Shown here in pieces: positions 26,282 through 34,133 of a stretch of 64,000 nucleotides of DNA; position 1 is the stretch's first letter, and each line of letters opens with the position of its first letter. Source of the DNA: Pseudomonas serbica (GTDB lineage: Bacteria; Pseudomonadota; Gammaproteobacteria; Pseudomonadales; Pseudomonadaceae); the NCBI RefSeq assembly GCF_028823535.1, contig NZ_JAQIYM010000090.1, positions 372,001 through 436,000 on the forward strand, read 5' to 3'. The notes beneath the pieces are model-generated. The model saw only the letters and a list, made by a program, of their open reading frames with translations, ran no database searches and was not told the DNA's origin. Position numbers and translations under genes: made by a program.

Positions 26282-26417
26282 GGATGCTCCAATTTCAAGG
26301 TTTAGAAAGCAGAAATATCAAGGCCTACGATAACATATGCCATATATTGACTTCGAGTCGGGCGCAGGTATATTCGACGATTCTCAACCTTTTGCTCGCC
26401 GTCAGAGGTCTTCGCAC

Positions 26418-27050
26418 ATGTTTCTTCATCTGTACGACACGTACCACTCCGCACTGAATACTCTGCTCATATGGCTGACCATTGTCTTTGCCGCTTGGGT
26501 GCTTTTTGCTGTCCTTCTCCGTCGACACGAAAAGCCAAAAGTCGAAATCGAACGAAAATTTCTGGTTAAGCCAGAGTACCTGAAGGAACTCCTTGCCAGC
26601 GCCAGCAAGGTCGACATTATCGCCCAGGGATACCTGAACGACGATCCTGGCCGAACCGTTCGGGTAAGGCTGCACAACGACAATGGCGTATTAACCATCA
26701 AAGGGATTGGTAGCGCCTCTGGCATGTCGCGATTTGAATGGGAAAAAAACATCGCCGGCGCGGAGGCAAAGATGCTCATGCCCCTCTGCCTGCCTGGTTT
26801 GATCGAAAAACTCCGCCACCTTATACGTGTAGGCCACACCTTTGAGGTTGATGTGTTTGGTGGCGCGAATGCCGGCCTCGTCCTGGCAGAGATCGAGCTG
26901 TCCAGCGAAGATGAAGAGTTTGAACGTCCCGTCTGGCTGGGCGAAGAAGTGACCGGCGACAAGCGTTACTACAACTCGTACCTGGCCAAGCATCCGTTCA
27001 CAACGTGGGCGCATTCCACTGAAGCGGCAGAGCCTTCAACCGCATCATAA
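26418..27050 (+). CDS. Membrane-anchored CYTH-domain phosphatase-like protein
   Basis: 210 residues from the ATG at 26418 (AGAGG upstream). One N-terminal membrane helix (about 12-34), then a CYTH domain opened by the diagnostic ExExK motif EIERK (43-47), with further basic and acidic strand motifs VRVRLH, LTIKG, FEWEK, FEVDVF and LAEIEL lining the tunnel. CYTH proteins hydrolyse triphosphate compounds or make cAMP. The membrane anchor is unusual, since bacterial CYTH enzymes are usually soluble. Confidence 0.85.
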   Translation: MFLHLYDTYHSALNTLLIWLTIVFAAWVLFAVLLRRHEKPKVEIERKFLVKPEYLKELLASASKVDIIAQGYLNDDPGRTVRVRLHNDNGVLTIKGIGSASGMSRFEWEKNIAGAEAKMLMPLCLPGLIEKLRHLIRVGHTFEVDVFGGANAGLVLAEIELSSEDEEFERPVWLGEEVTGDKRYYNSYLAKHPFTTWAHSTEAAEPSTAS

Positions 27051-27124
27051 AAATCGAACACCGGGGTCTGCAGGACTAACTCTGCAGGCCTGTATTCCCG
27101 CCAAAGACCCTGGACGAGATCACT

Positions 27125-27523
27125 ATGTACTTTTCCTATTATCCAATTCTGCCTTCCTTGGGATTTTCGATCACATTCTTCATCACAGGCTTGTTTTGCA
27201 CACTCTTTAACCTAAAGACACTCAAAGCAGGTTGGAGGCAAAACCTTACGCTTGACCTGGTGTTGAGCACGCTCGCTCTCTTATTATCTGTGCCGCTGAC
27301 CGTATCACCGCTGCTTGCATGGTGCTTTCAGATACAGTCGCATGCCTTCGCAAACTTACTTTGTGGCTTTCAGGGGATGGTAATCTTCTTTTTGGCACTT
27401 GTAGGTATGTTCAGGACAAGAAACGACCCGGACGCCGGCTGGAGGGATCTGGGGTTGATGATATTGGCGACAGCCTTGATGATTATTCCGTGGATTGTAG
27501 GAGCTCAGACTGAAACTATCTAA
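27125..27523 (+). CDS. Four-TM hypothetical membrane protein
   Basis: 132 residues with four hydrophobic segments (about 10-28, 42-65, 75-95, 108-126). No family recognised. Ends in a strong bidirectional terminator. Confidence 0.6.
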   Translation: MYFSYYPILPSLGFSITFFITGLFCTLFNLKTLKAGWRQNLTLDLVLSTLALLLSVPLTVSPLLAWCFQIQSHAFANLLCGFQGMVIFFLALVGMFRTRNDPDAGWRDLGLMILATALMIIPWIVGAQTETI

Positions 27524-27535
27524 GTCTTGATATAT

Positions 27536-27562
27536 AAAAGCCCGCATCTTGTGCGGGCTTTT
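27536..27562. terminator. Bidirectional terminator
   Basis: AAAAGCCCGC-loop-GCGGGCTTTT, symmetric A and T runs, between converging genes ending at 27523 and 27580. Confidence 0.9.
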
Positions 27563-27579
27563 GCATTCTCGTTAAATAT

Positions 27580-28632
27580 TTACTCCGACTTGAAGAATCT
27601 GTATGAATCTTTGCTGTAACGATACTTCATGATCCAGCGCTGTAGCGGGCTAAAACGTGAATTACGTGTGACGTCAGCCACAATGAGGTAATCAGGGGAG
27701 ATGTCTGAGATTGCAAACTGTCCCTCATCGAACGATTCAAGGCCAAAAAACATATTCAATGGGCATTTTACGTTCTTCTGGAAGATTGGCTTGTTGATGT
27801 AATGTTCACTAACCAGAAGCCGGTAACCCGGTGCGTAGCCAGCCACATTGAATTCACGAGCACCATCGGCGCCGCAGACGACGCTGCCATAACCATCTTT
27901 GTCGACGTTCTCGCCAATCAGTTTTTCGTCAATCCCCAACTTTTTCAATACTGCGACATCGTTGCCATCGAACCTTATGTGCAGCGACCTGGAGTCGACG
28001 CCTGGTTTTTTATCGAACACCACTCCAGGCGATAGAAGGTCGAGTTTTAGCGTCACGGCCAGGGGTATTTTTTGGCCTTTTCGATTCACCAAGTAAACAC
28101 TGCCTTCATAATTATCAGCAATGACTGGCCGGTTGTAACCGTAGATGATCTCGCCTACGAGTGCAGTAAGAAGGATCAAAGCAATCATCTTGGAAAACGG
28201 TATTGGTTGGGCTTTTGATTTAATTACCCACTTAGCATTTTCCTTGACTTGCCACATCGGGTCTAGCTTAAACAACAATTCTTTGAAGTATGGTGGCTGA
28301 ACAAACGCGAAATACAACATAGCGGCCACAACGGAAAAGCCACCCACCCACATGTAAATGGGCATGATAATAAATGCGCTAGAACCAGGAATTAATGTCG
28401 CCAGCGCGGTGACGGGATAGCTCAGCACGCTGGATAGAAAATCAGGAAAAAACAGGTAGCCAAGTTCCTGCCTGATAATGTCAACCGCCATTTCGAATGG
28501 TACACCTTCAACACTCGACGCGAACAACCAGGCTGGCGCGAACACCATGACCATGAACAGAAACCAACCGCACCTGTAGTACACGATTTTGCTCTGAAGG
28601 GCTTCCTGCTCTGTAGTTAAACACGATTCCAT
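27580..28632 (-). CDS. Hypothetical multi-pass membrane protein with extracytoplasmic domain
   Basis: 350 residues. Membrane segments at about 22-42, 68-85, 90-110 and 148-165, then a soluble beta-rich C-terminal domain of about 180 residues (VYLVNRKGQKIPLAVTLKLD). RBS AGGAA and a consensus promoter lie upstream. No family recognised. Confidence 0.65.
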   Translation of the reverse strand: MESCLTTEQEALQSKIVYYRCGWFLFMVMVFAPAWLFASSVEGVPFEMAVDIIRQELGYLFFPDFLSSVLSYPVTALATLIPGSSAFIIMPIYMWVGGFSVVAAMLYFAFVQPPYFKELLFKLDPMWQVKENAKWVIKSKAQPIPFSKMIALILLTALVGEIIYGYNRPVIADNYEGSVYLVNRKGQKIPLAVTLKLDLLSPGVVFDKKPGVDSRSLHIRFDGNDVAVLKKLGIDEKLIGENVDKDGYGSVVCGADGAREFNVAGYAPGYRLLVSEHYINKPIFQKNVKCPLNMFFGLESFDEGQFAISDISPDYLIVADVTRNSRFSPLQRWIMKYRYSKDSYRFFKSE

Positions 28633-28661
28633 ATCTGGTATTCCTGGCGTTGTTTATCATG

Positions 28662-28691
28662 ATACTATATTGACATCAAGCGAATGTCAAT
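28662..28691 (-). promoter_or_regulatory. Promoter with TTGACAT...ATGTCAA palindrome
   Basis: Reading the minus strand: TTGACA (28690-28685), 17-bp spacer, TAGTAT (28667-28662). The spacer and -35 contain an inverted repeat ATTGACAT-N7-ATGTCAAT (28669-28691), a plausible repressor site. Confidence 0.7.
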
Positions 28692-28850
28692 TGTTCAACA
28701 AACTTTATTCATTAACATATCATTCCCATGTAAATTAACCACTTATGATACGTGCAGCCTCAGATATAACACGACCAGTTTCACAATGCGGAGTTGCAGG
28801 AGCTCCCGATCCAGAACTAAGATGAAGTATTGCCACAAGAGGAACCTCCC

Positions 28851-29213
28851 ATGAACAAGGCCCCTACCCTGGCCTCTACCCCAGAAGCCGTTTTGACCGC
28901 CTGGAACAAATACATCACGTCCAAAGGGCTTCCTCCAGATGACGTCGTTGGAAAAATGGAACCCGGTGATCGCTACGTCTGGGAGTACCACACTGGCAAG
29001 CCTACCTTGGCCATCCAAGATGGCATTGGCATTATGGAAGCATCTCAGGAACAGTATGACGAGGTCATCGACGCCATCGCCAAAGGTCAATTCAGTATCA
29101 CCGCTTACGACCGCTTCGGCGAGGTATCGGCTGTTCTGCACAAGGCGACCGGCAACCCCTTGCAGCCAGAAAAAATTCGCCGCGAATATGACAGCGGCGG
29201 ACTGACGTTTTGA
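28851..29213 (+). CDS. Small hypothetical protein, first of a paralogous pair
   Basis: 120 residues from the ATG at 28851 (AGAGGAA upstream). Shares the pattern A.LT.W...I.SKGLP.D.VVGK, then a QYDEVI..IA.GQF.IT block, with the product at 29743. Soluble. The TGA stop overlaps the TTG start of the following gene. Function unknown. Confidence 0.65.
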   Translation: MNKAPTLASTPEAVLTAWNKYITSKGLPPDDVVGKMEPGDRYVWEYHTGKPTLAIQDGIGIMEASQEQYDEVIDAIAKGQFSITAYDRFGEVSAVLHKATGNPLQPEKIRREYDSGGLTF

Positions 29214-29665
29214 ACAAGTCGTACGAGTTTATTGAAAAGATTCTTCACGGCACAGGCCAGGGGCCTGCGAACAAGTGGCACGCGCTTGTTGAACGGGCCC
29301 TGCATGGCACAGGCCAGGGCCCTTTATACGATCCCGCAGTGTTTAACCTCGGGATGGCTGACATGACGCGCTATCAGCTCTTCGCCAATGTCAGGGGCGG
29401 AATAGGTAAAGCCTTAGCGAGAAGTGCAAAAGACCCAACAGCGCCACTGGCCGATGACTTTAACGCTCGAGCAATCAAACTGGTTGAGGATGCGCTGAAC
29501 GGGGCAACGGTGGCTTATCCAGACGAACTGCGCAGGGCCGCGAAGGCTGAGTTCCTGATAGTTGGCTTCACCCAGCCCAGCGTTGCCATCAAGAACCTCC
29601 TCCTACAATCACCGCAGTTCGAGGAGTTTCGAAAAGACGTCTTCAGCCACGACCTTGGATTGTAG
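29210..29665 (+). CDS. Unknown protein ending in FSHDLGL
   Basis: 151 residues from a TTG that overlaps the preceding stop (TTGA), implying translational coupling. The N-terminus contains a repeated HGTGQGP (about 12 and 31) encoded by a 14-bp direct DNA repeat. The rest is helical. The C-terminus FRKDVFSHDLGL carries the shared FxxDLGL ending. It is sandwiched between two paralogous small genes. No enzyme motif. Confidence 0.65.
   Translation: MNKSYEFIEKILHGTGQGPANKWHALVERALHGTGQGPLYDPAVFNLGMADMTRYQLFANVRGGIGKALARSAKDPTAPLADDFNARAIKLVEDALNGATVAYPDELRRAAKAEFLIVGFTQPSVAIKNLLLQSPQFEEFRKDVFSHDLGL
29249..29319 (+). repeat. Direct repeat GGCACAGGCCAGGG x2
   Basis: Copies at 29249-29262 and 29306-29319, 57 bp (19 codons) apart and in frame, producing the duplicated HGTGQGP peptide. 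Confidence 0.7.
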
Positions 29666-29742
29666 GGCCCGGTGACGAATCGTTTTAACCGAACCATCCC
29701 GCACTTGCAGTACACGATCAATCCCTTGGAGAACTTGCGAAC

Positions 29743-30093
29743 ATGCCTATCCTACTTGCCAACACTGCACACCAGGTCATGGACGCATGGGCAGCCAAGA
29801 TCCTGTCAAAGCAAGCACTTCCGGACAACGTGGTCGGCAAAAACTCTTCAGGAACGCAGTTCATTTTCGAGGCGTGGGATGACATTCCGCTCTTTGCGGT
29901 GGTGATGGAAGACACGAAAGTGCGCTTAGCATCGAATGATGAGTACGACCAGGTGCTTGGTGAGATTGCCGGTGGAAGATTCCAGATCACCGAACTCGAC
30001 CCGGTCGCCGCAGTGGAAACGGTCATCCATGAGGCGTCAGGAATACCGCTGCCAGTGAAACGCCTATCACCAGAATCAACCCCAGGCCTTTAA
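29743..30093 (+). CDS. Small hypothetical protein, second of a paralogous pair
   Basis: 116 residues. Shares SK.LPDNVVGK and EYDQVLGEIAGGRFQIT with the 28851 product, so the two genes flanking the FSHDLGL gene are duplicates. Ends STPGL. Could act as chaperone-like partners of the gene between them, but this is only an idea from the arrangement. Convergent with the Nudix gene. Confidence 0.6.
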   Translation: MPILLANTAHQVMDAWAAKILSKQALPDNVVGKNSSGTQFIFEAWDDIPLFAVVMEDTKVRLASNDEYDQVLGEIAGGRFQITELDPVAAVETVIHEASGIPLPVKRLSPESTPGL

Positions 30094-30146
30094 CGGTACA
30101 GCCTGCAAAGGCCACCCGAGCAGGCAGCCTTTGGCTGAAGGTGCGA

Positions 30147-30638
30147 TTATCGCATTGCCCAGGCCGACAGGGTGTGCGCGTCAGTGATCTTCCCGGTGCG
30201 AATCAGGACTTTAAATTCGTCCTCGGTGTACAGCAGGTTACCTTTGGTTTCTCCGTCAGTGACGGTGGTCACTTGTACCGCGTCGAGCGCCAGGTAGATT
30301 TCGACCGCACTGACGATGATCGAGGTGTTGGTGTGGATCTTCCCGAGGAACGACCAGGCCTCAGACACGTAACCAGTCTCCTCCTTCAACTCACGCTGGG
30401 CAGTTTCCAGCAGAGTTTCGTTCGGCTTGCGGCCACCACGCGGCAGTTCCAGGGAATCCTGATCAATAGCGCCACGGTAGTGGTTGACCATCAGGTACTT
30501 GCCATCAGTGGTTCTGGCGAGGATCACCGCAGCGTTAACCTCGTACTCTTCACTCACGAGGTAATACTTCCCACGCTTGATCACGTTGAAATACGGGGTT
30601 TCATGCAGGAGTTCAAACGGTTTGACGGGTGCGTTCAT
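30147..30638 (-). CDS. Nudix hydrolase, ADP-ribose pyrophosphatase-like
   Basis: 163 residues. A perfect Nudix box spans 68-90: G-x5-E-x7-REL-x-EE-x-G-Y, preceded by SLELPRGG. The sequence around it resembles ADP-ribose pyrophosphatases, which split ADP-ribose to AMP and ribose-5-phosphate. It is the last gene of the nadD2-nrtR-Nudix transcript, 10 bp after nrtR. ADP-ribose is the usual effector of NrtR, so this enzyme could tune the regulator by removing its ligand; that link is inference. Confidence 0.85.
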   Translation of the reverse strand: MNAPVKPFELLHETPYFNVIKRGKYYLVSEEYEVNAAVILARTTDGKYLMVNHYRGAIDQDSLELPRGGRKPNETLLETAQRELKEETGYVSEAWSFLGKIHTNTSIIVSAVEIYLALDAVQVTTVTDGETKGNLLYTEDEFKVLIRTGKITDAHTLSAWAMR

Positions 30639-30648
30639 GTCGATTTCC

Positions 30649-31359
30649 TTATTCAGAGGCAGAGAGAGTACGGTCGAAAAAGAAGACTTTTTCTGGTTGA
30701 AGGTTTTCGTAGATGGTTTGGGCCCGGCCCATCAGCGGTTGGTTTTTGCGGTCAGTCTTCAGCACCAGGCCGGCTTCCGTCATCTTGTTGATGCGTTGCA
30801 CCATGCTCGTCCGGGCCACCGGATAATTGAGGATCGAGGCGAACACGCTGATCGCGCCGGTGATGGTAAATTCCTGTGGCAGCAGTTGCAGGCCCAGGCT
30901 GCTGTAGAGGCACTTCGACGCAAGCCGCTCATAAATCATGCCAGCCAAGAGGTTGTGGTCAAATGCGAGCAGGATCTCGGAGGACAGAACGCCAGCCAGC
31001 GGCACCCACTGCTTGTCCCCTTCCAGGGCAATGGCGTCATCCACGAGACCAAGGTAGACGGTGGTGCTCGACCAGCAGCGCGGATCACGCACGCCGTTGC
31101 CTTCGGTTCCCACTTGTTCGGTGTACTTTACCGGGATGCCGACCTTGGGCGACGCCAGTAGGCGGGCCAGTGCGGCGTTGATGTCCTGGTCGATCATGTC
31201 ACCATTGATCACGATGCCGGGCAGCGCCCACTGACCAAAGTAAGGTTGATCAGGGTCGAGGCGCTTCTGCAGCATGACCTCGATCACCTCACTCGCCTGG
31301 TTGAAGCGCAGCACACCGATGTCGACGGAGTGGAGGTAAGGTCTTTGTTGAGTGGTCAT
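30649..31359 (-). CDS. nrtR: NrtR-like transcriptional regulator of NAD metabolism
   Basis: 236 residues: an N-terminal Nudix-fold domain (about 8-150) and a C-terminal winged-helix region (about 155-225). Where a Nudix box should be, the sequence is GIVINGDMIDQDINAALARL, with the catalytic Glu residues lost, as is typical for NrtR regulators that bind rather than hydrolyse ADP-ribose. In P. aeruginosa an nrtR-nadD2-pncA-pncB1-nadE cluster is known, and the gene set here is the same. Its likely targets are the paired palindromes at 31988 and 32151. Confidence 0.88.
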   Translation of the reverse strand: MTTQQRPYLHSVDIGVLRFNQASEVIEVMLQKRLDPDQPYFGQWALPGIVINGDMIDQDINAALARLLASPKVGIPVKYTEQVGTEGNGVRDPRCWSSTTVYLGLVDDAIALEGDKQWVPLAGVLSSEILLAFDHNLLAGMIYERLASKCLYSSLGLQLLPQEFTITGAISVFASILNYPVARTSMVQRINKMTEAGLVLKTDRKNQPLMGRAQTIYENLQPEKVFFFDRTLSASE

Positions 31360-31391
31360 CCTGGAGTCCCCTTGAAAGATAAATTGGTGAT

Positions 31392-31964
31392 TCAGGCGAT
31401 TTTGCGTGAATTCAAGTTGGCTTGGCCAGCCGGGTCTTGGCTGTACACCTGGTAATCATGTTGCGTCAGGCCGGGGGCAACCCAGTCCTGCGGAATTTCA
31501 CCCGTATCAGCCAGGGCACTGCGCAGCATCGTGCTGTGGATCTGGTACACCTCAGGCATGGTGATCACCGAGAACTCATCCACGATGGCCTGGTAGCCAA
31601 AGAAGGTTGGGAAAACCTTTGCGTTGTCCGCGCCCATCACCAACGCCACCGACTTGCTATCGAGGCCGAACCGGTCGGCGATGAACCGCAACAGATCGAT
31701 GCTGAAGATCGGGGTCTTGATGGCGGCTAGATCTTCCTCACAGGCATCTACCTGAATGCGCTCATCTTGCAGCTGGGTCACGATCTTGGTCAGCCACCCT
31801 ACCCGCGTTTCGAAAGCCACCATGTGCTTGCCAAACGGGTGAGCATAAGAGGGTACCACCAGCACTTTTTCAGCCTTCTCAAGCAGACCCTTCATCACTT
31901 GGGCGTGCCCTGGGTGAGGTGGGTTGAATGCGCCGCCGTATACGGCCAATGGGATCTTGCTCAT
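31392..31964 (-). CDS. nadD2: Nicotinate/nicotinamide mononucleotide adenylyltransferase, NadD2-like
   Basis: 190 residues from the ATG at 31964 (GAAGGAGC upstream). The nucleotidylyltransferase signature GGAFNPPHPGH lies at 10-20, and the HSTMLR stretch near 155 matches the C-terminal (S/T)-x-x-R motif. Transfers AMP from ATP to the mononucleotide, producing NAD or its deamido form. First gene of the leftward NAD operon, 32 bp before nrtR, and controlled by a promoter overlapped by an operator-like palindrome. Confidence 0.85.
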   Translation of the reverse strand: MSKIPLAVYGGAFNPPHPGHAQVMKGLLEKAEKVLVVPSYAHPFGKHMVAFETRVGWLTKIVTQLQDERIQVDACEEDLAAIKTPIFSIDLLRFIADRFGLDSKSVALVMGADNAKVFPTFFGYQAIVDEFSVITMPEVYQIHSTMLRSALADTGEIPQDWVAPGLTQHDYQVYSQDPAGQANLNSRKIA

Positions 31965-31986
31965 GTTTTGCTCCTTCTTTTTCAAC

Positions 31987-32015
31987 ATAATACGTGTCAC
32001 GTCGTATCTAGTCAA
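31987..32015 (-). promoter_or_regulatory. nadD2 promoter with operator-like palindrome (site 1)
   Basis: Minus strand: TTGACT (32015-32010), 17-bp spacer, TATTAT (31992-31987). The spacer and most of the -10 are occupied by TAATACGTGTCACGTCGTA (31988-32006), which fits TAnnACG-N5-CGTnnTA. Confidence 0.8.
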
Positions 32016-32141
32016 TCGCAACAGGTCAATTATATGAAATTATGGCTCAGCAATAATTTCAGCCAGTACCACTATATATAGGCAAATGAGCGACTGTTTT
32101 TCGATTGATGGAAGATTTTTAGAAATTTTCATTTCGGGTTG

Positions 32142-32170
32142 TTGACGACTTATGACGTGTGGCGTAATAT
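32142..32170 (+). promoter_or_regulatory. pncA promoter with operator-like palindrome (site 2)
   Basis: TTGACG (32142-32147), 17-bp spacer, TAATAT (32165-32170). TATGACGTGTGGCGTAATA at 32151-32169 fits the same TAnnACG-N5-CGTnnTA pattern as site 1 and sits at the same position relative to its promoter, as expected for NrtR repression by promoter occlusion. Confidence 0.8.
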
Positions 32171-32200
32171 CTAATCATCGGCAAACAAGGAGCACCTCAC

Positions 32201-32854
32201 ATGAGCTTCCCCAAGAACAAAATCGCAAGCTTTGACGTAGACGCCCAAAAGGGGTTCACCCCGATCTGCCCAAATGAACTGCCTGTCGTTGGCGGTGACC
32301 AGATTGCCCCTGAGCTGAACTTCATGGCTTCCCTGGCTGGTTTTCGCGTCGGCAGCAAAGACGCTCACTCTCCGCAAGCCCCATGGATCGACGAGACCGG
32401 CGAAAAGATCGCCCAGCCTACCGGCCTGCCAAATGCTGACCTGTTCTGGCCTGTGCACTGCGTACCCGGTACCTTGGGCTACGAGCTCCTCGACACGCTG
32501 CCCGCCGAGACCGACTACGGCTACATGGTCTACAAGGGTGTATCGACCGACCTGCACCCCTACGGCGCCTGCTACCACGATCTGCACAACAAGCTGACCA
32601 CCGGCGCCATCGAAGTCCTGCGCTGCAATGGCATCGAAAAAGTCCTGGTGGGCGGTCTGGCTCTGGACTACTGCGTCAAAACCACCGTCCTGCAACTGCT
32701 GGCCGCAGACTTCATCGTCGTGCTCCACTTGCCGGCCTGCCGAGCAATCAGTGCCGAAGGCGCACTAGAAGCATTGGTCGAAATGGTCGCTGCCGGTGCG
32801 GTGATCGCTCACAATCAAGATGAATTGACAAAATTCGCTAAAGAGGGGAATTGA
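32201..32854 (+). CDS. pncA: Nicotinamidase
   Basis: 217 residues, RBS AAGGAG. Catalytic triad visible: Asp14 (FDVDAQKGF), Lys112 (VYKGV), Cys158 (GLALDYCVKTT); metal-site residues Asp54 and His56 in SKDAHSP, with His86 (WPVHCVPG) nearby. Hydrolyses nicotinamide to nicotinate and ammonia, the first step of salvage. First gene of pncA-pncB-nadE, with a 1-bp gap to pncB. Confidence 0.93.
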   Translation: MSFPKNKIASFDVDAQKGFTPICPNELPVVGGDQIAPELNFMASLAGFRVGSKDAHSPQAPWIDETGEKIAQPTGLPNADLFWPVHCVPGTLGYELLDTLPAETDYGYMVYKGVSTDLHPYGACYHDLHNKLTTGAIEVLRCNGIEKVLVGGLALDYCVKTTVLQLLAADFIVVLHLPACRAISAEGALEALVEMVAAGAVIAHNQDELTKFAKEGN

Positions 32855-32855
32855 G

Positions 32856-34133
32856 ATGGAAAGCAATCGCGCATGGAATACCCCGGTCATCGGGAAGACG
32901 GAAAGCATCTACAAATGGAATCAGCCGCTCCTTTCCAGCGTGCTGGATACCGACTTTTATAAGCTAACGATGCTGCAGGCAGTGCACCACCAGCATGCTA
33001 ACGTTGACGTCGAATACGCCTTTATTTGCAGGTCGAAGGAAAACTTATCGCACTTGATCCCTGAAGTTCGTGAGCAACTCGAACACCTGGCGAATCTGCA
33101 AGTGCGTGATGACGAACTGCGTTTTGTCTTTGATCAGCGCTTCCGCGAGTACCTGACCGACGACTTCCGCCGCTTCCTGGCGCTGTTTCGCTTTAACCTG
33201 CGTTACGTGCATGTGTCCGAGGTAGACGGTCAGATTTCGATCCGCGTTCGTGGGCCGATGGTGCACACCATGCTCTTCGAAATCGCCGTTTTGGCCATCG
33301 TAAGCGAGCTGCGCAACCGCACCAAGTACCCGGATGTGCAACTGTCCCAAGTGCGTGACCGCCTCTACCAGAAATTCGAATGGCTGGAAAAGAACGCCAC
33401 GAAAGAAGAGCTGGCCGACTTCCGCGTCTCGGACTTTTCGACGCGCCGTCGTCTGTCGCAAGAGGTACAGCGTGAAGTGGTCGATATCATGCGCCGTGAC
33501 TTCCCCGGCCAATTTGTCGGCACCAGTAACCCGATGCTGGCCTACGAGTTCGACCTGCCGTTGATCGGCACGATGGCTCACGAATGGTTGATGCTTCACC
33601 AGCAGACCGATGTCCGCCTGGTCAATAGCGAAAAGGCCGCGCTGGAAAACTGGGTTCATGAATATCGTGGTCGCCTGGGTATTGCCCTGACCGATGTCAT
33701 CTCGAGCGACTACTTCCTGAACAAGGACTTCGATCTGTATTTCGCGAAGTTGTATGACGGCCTTCGCCATGATTCCGGCTGCCCATTCGCCTGGGCTGAC
33801 AAATGCATCAAGCGTTACGAAGATCTGCGCATCGATCCGAAGCGCAAGGAACTGATGTTCTCCGACAGCCTGAACTTCGAGAAAGCGCTGGCCATCCACC
33901 GTCACGTCGGTGGCCGAGCTCGAGTAGGCTTCGGCATCGGTACCAGCCTGGCCTGCGACGTCGAAGGCGTTGAGCCTTTGAGCATCGTGATGAAACTGGT
34001 GCGTGTTAACGGTGCGGCGGTTGTGAAGTTCTCCGACGACCCGGTGAAGAACGTCTGTGAAGACCCGAGCTTCCTGCAATACGCCGCGAGTGTGTTCGGC
34101 ATCAAAGAATTCAACGACAAGGTGGCCCAGTAA
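32856..34133 (+). CDS. pncB: Nicotinate phosphoribosyltransferase
   Basis: 425 residues, normal length for bacterial PncB. The N-terminal LLSSVLDTDFYKLTMLQAV, FVGTSNPMLAYEFDLPLIGTMAHEW with the conserved His region, and the phosphate-binding HVGGRARVGFGIGTSL region are typical. Converts nicotinate and PRPP to nicotinate mononucleotide. Its stop overlaps the start of nadE (TAATG). Confidence 0.93.
   Translation: MESNRAWNTPVIGKTESIYKWNQPLLSSVLDTDFYKLTMLQAVHHQHANVDVEYAFICRSKENLSHLIPEVREQLEHLANLQVRDDELRFVFDQRFREYLTDDFRRFLALFRFNLRYVHVSEVDGQISIRVRGPMVHTMLFEIAVLAIVSELRNRTKYPDVQLSQVRDRLYQKFEWLEKNATKEELADFRVSDFSTRRRLSQEVQREVVDIMRRDFPGQFVGTSNPMLAYEFDLPLIGTMAHEWLMLHQQTDVRLVNSEKAALENWVHEYRGRLGIALTDVISSDYFLNKDFDLYFAKLYDGLRHDSGCPFAWADKCIKRYEDLRIDPKRKELMFSDSLNFEKALAIHRHVGGRARVGFGIGTSLACDVEGVEPLSIVMKLVRVNGAAVVKFSDDPVKNVCEDPSFLQYAASVFGIKEFNDKVAQ

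Noticed and set aside
28743..29141. 132-codon minus-strand frame
   Set aside because: Opposite the 28851 gene, which has a ribosome site and a paralogue.
33045..34079. 344-codon open frame antisense to pncB
   Set aside because: Shadow of a well-supported enzyme gene; no ribosome site or recognisable protein features.
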